Part shown: piece by piece, positions 23,367-23,701 of the stretch
Numbering within the stretch: position 1 is the first letter of the stretch
How the letters are laid out: every line of letters begins with the position of its first letter
From: CAUPWF01 sp964367685
GTDB lineage: Bacteria; Bacillota; Clostridia; Lachnospirales; Lachnospiraceae
Assembly (NCBI GenBank): GCA_964367685.1
Contig: CAYIYM010000028.1
Span: 1 to 23,701, forward strand
DNA length: 23,701 nt
Direction of reading: 5' to 3'
The notes under the pieces: generated by a model
The model's database searches: none
Seen by the model: the letters and a program-made list of their open reading frames with translations, nothing else
What the model was told of the DNA's origin: nothing
Position numbers and translations under genes: made by a program

Positions 23367-23409
23367 ACAATATTATACACCCGGAAATTTAAGAAAGCAA
23401 GGAGAAAAT

Positions 23410-23701
23410 ATGCTGAAAACAATAAAATTAAATTTTAAAGACTTTATATTTTATGATGATATTCATATTATTAAAGCAAAAATCAATTTCTTAACTGGCG
23501 AAAGTGGTTGTGGAAAAAGCACTCTACTAAAATTATTTAATCGAACAGAAAACTTTGGTGGTGGTCAAATTCTTTATAAAGGTAAAGATATAACCGAAAT
23601 TGATAGCATTGAGCTTAGGAAAAAAATTAAACTTATATCACAAACCACATTTTTATTTAGTGGAACGATAAAAGAAAATTTTAATCTCTTTTACAATTAT
23701 T
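23410..23701 (+). CDS. ABC transporter ATP-binding protein, 3' end beyond window
   Basis: The first 97 codons of an ABC ATPase are present; the gene runs off the window. Walker A GESGCGKST is at residues 30-38, and the Q-loop glutamine is Q78 in LISQTTFLF. The segment SGTIKENFNLF after it resembles the FetA/YbbL subfamily (metal-related export with a FetB-type permease), but the rest of the gene is needed to decide. The ATG has AAGGAG 6 bases upstream. It is divergent from PadR across the TCGATA-rich region and is probably its target. A permease gene would be expected next. Confidence 0.88.
   Translation, partial: MLKTIKLNFKDFIFYDDIHIIKAKINFLTGESGCGKSTLLKLFNRTENFGGGQILYKGKDITEIDSIELRKKIKLISQTTFLFSGTIKENFNLFYNY

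Noticed and set aside
1..23701. Mobile element, prophage or CRISPR array
   Set aside because: I found no transposase, integrase or phage structural gene, no regularly spaced repeats and no flanking direct repeats. The tRNA at the left edge shows no partial copy elsewhere in the window.

Overview
The window looks like chromosomal DNA of a low-GC Gram-positive anaerobe of the Clostridia, most like Lachnospiraceae. The reasons are the AT-rich sequence, strong GGAGG-type ribosome binding sites, the MEP-pathway gene ispD, a riboflavin ECF importer under an FMN riboswitch, and a SleB-type cell wall hydrolase. I see no transposase, integrase, phage structural gene or CRISPR array.

Region 1 (1-5085, minus strand) is a tRNA-maturation and housekeeping operon. 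A YcxB-like membrane protein is followed by tsaE, tsaB, rimI, rnz, tsaD and ispD in tight, partly coupled order, then a tRNA-Arg(ACG) gene with its own promoter. TsaB, TsaD and TsaE are three of the four bacterial t6A-synthesis proteins, and RNase Z trims tRNA 3' ends. The operon's likely promoter lies inside the terminator hairpin of the preceding gene ribU.

Region 2 (5036-9209, minus) carries tex and yitT, then a separate unit with promoter, FMN riboswitch, attenuator terminator and ribU.

Region 3 (9245-11105) has a TetR-family regulator on the plus strand and, converging on it, a secreted coiled-coil/SleB-type hydrolase. They share a bidirectional terminator.

Region 4 (11181-17111, plus) starts with a three-domain Xaa-Pro aminopeptidase. 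It continues with four genes for a small membrane protein with a zinc ribbon, an SPFH protein with three C-terminal zinc ribbons, a zinc-ribbon protein with a C-terminal membrane anchor, and a secreted TPM-domain protein. The last three resemble Bacillus subtilis YdjI, YdjG and YdjH. No PspA gene is present here and an extra zinc-ribbon protein is. This is the most interesting system in the window.

Region 5 (17065-22433, minus) is a probable operon of a lipoprotein, a tandem flavodoxin-fold protein with a cysteine cluster, an 883-residue polytopic membrane protein and a NimA-like FMN-binding protein.

Region 6 (22518-23701) has a DUF2200 protein and a PadR regulator on the minus strand. Across an operator-rich gap lies the start of an ABC transporter ATPase on the plus strand, cut by the window end.
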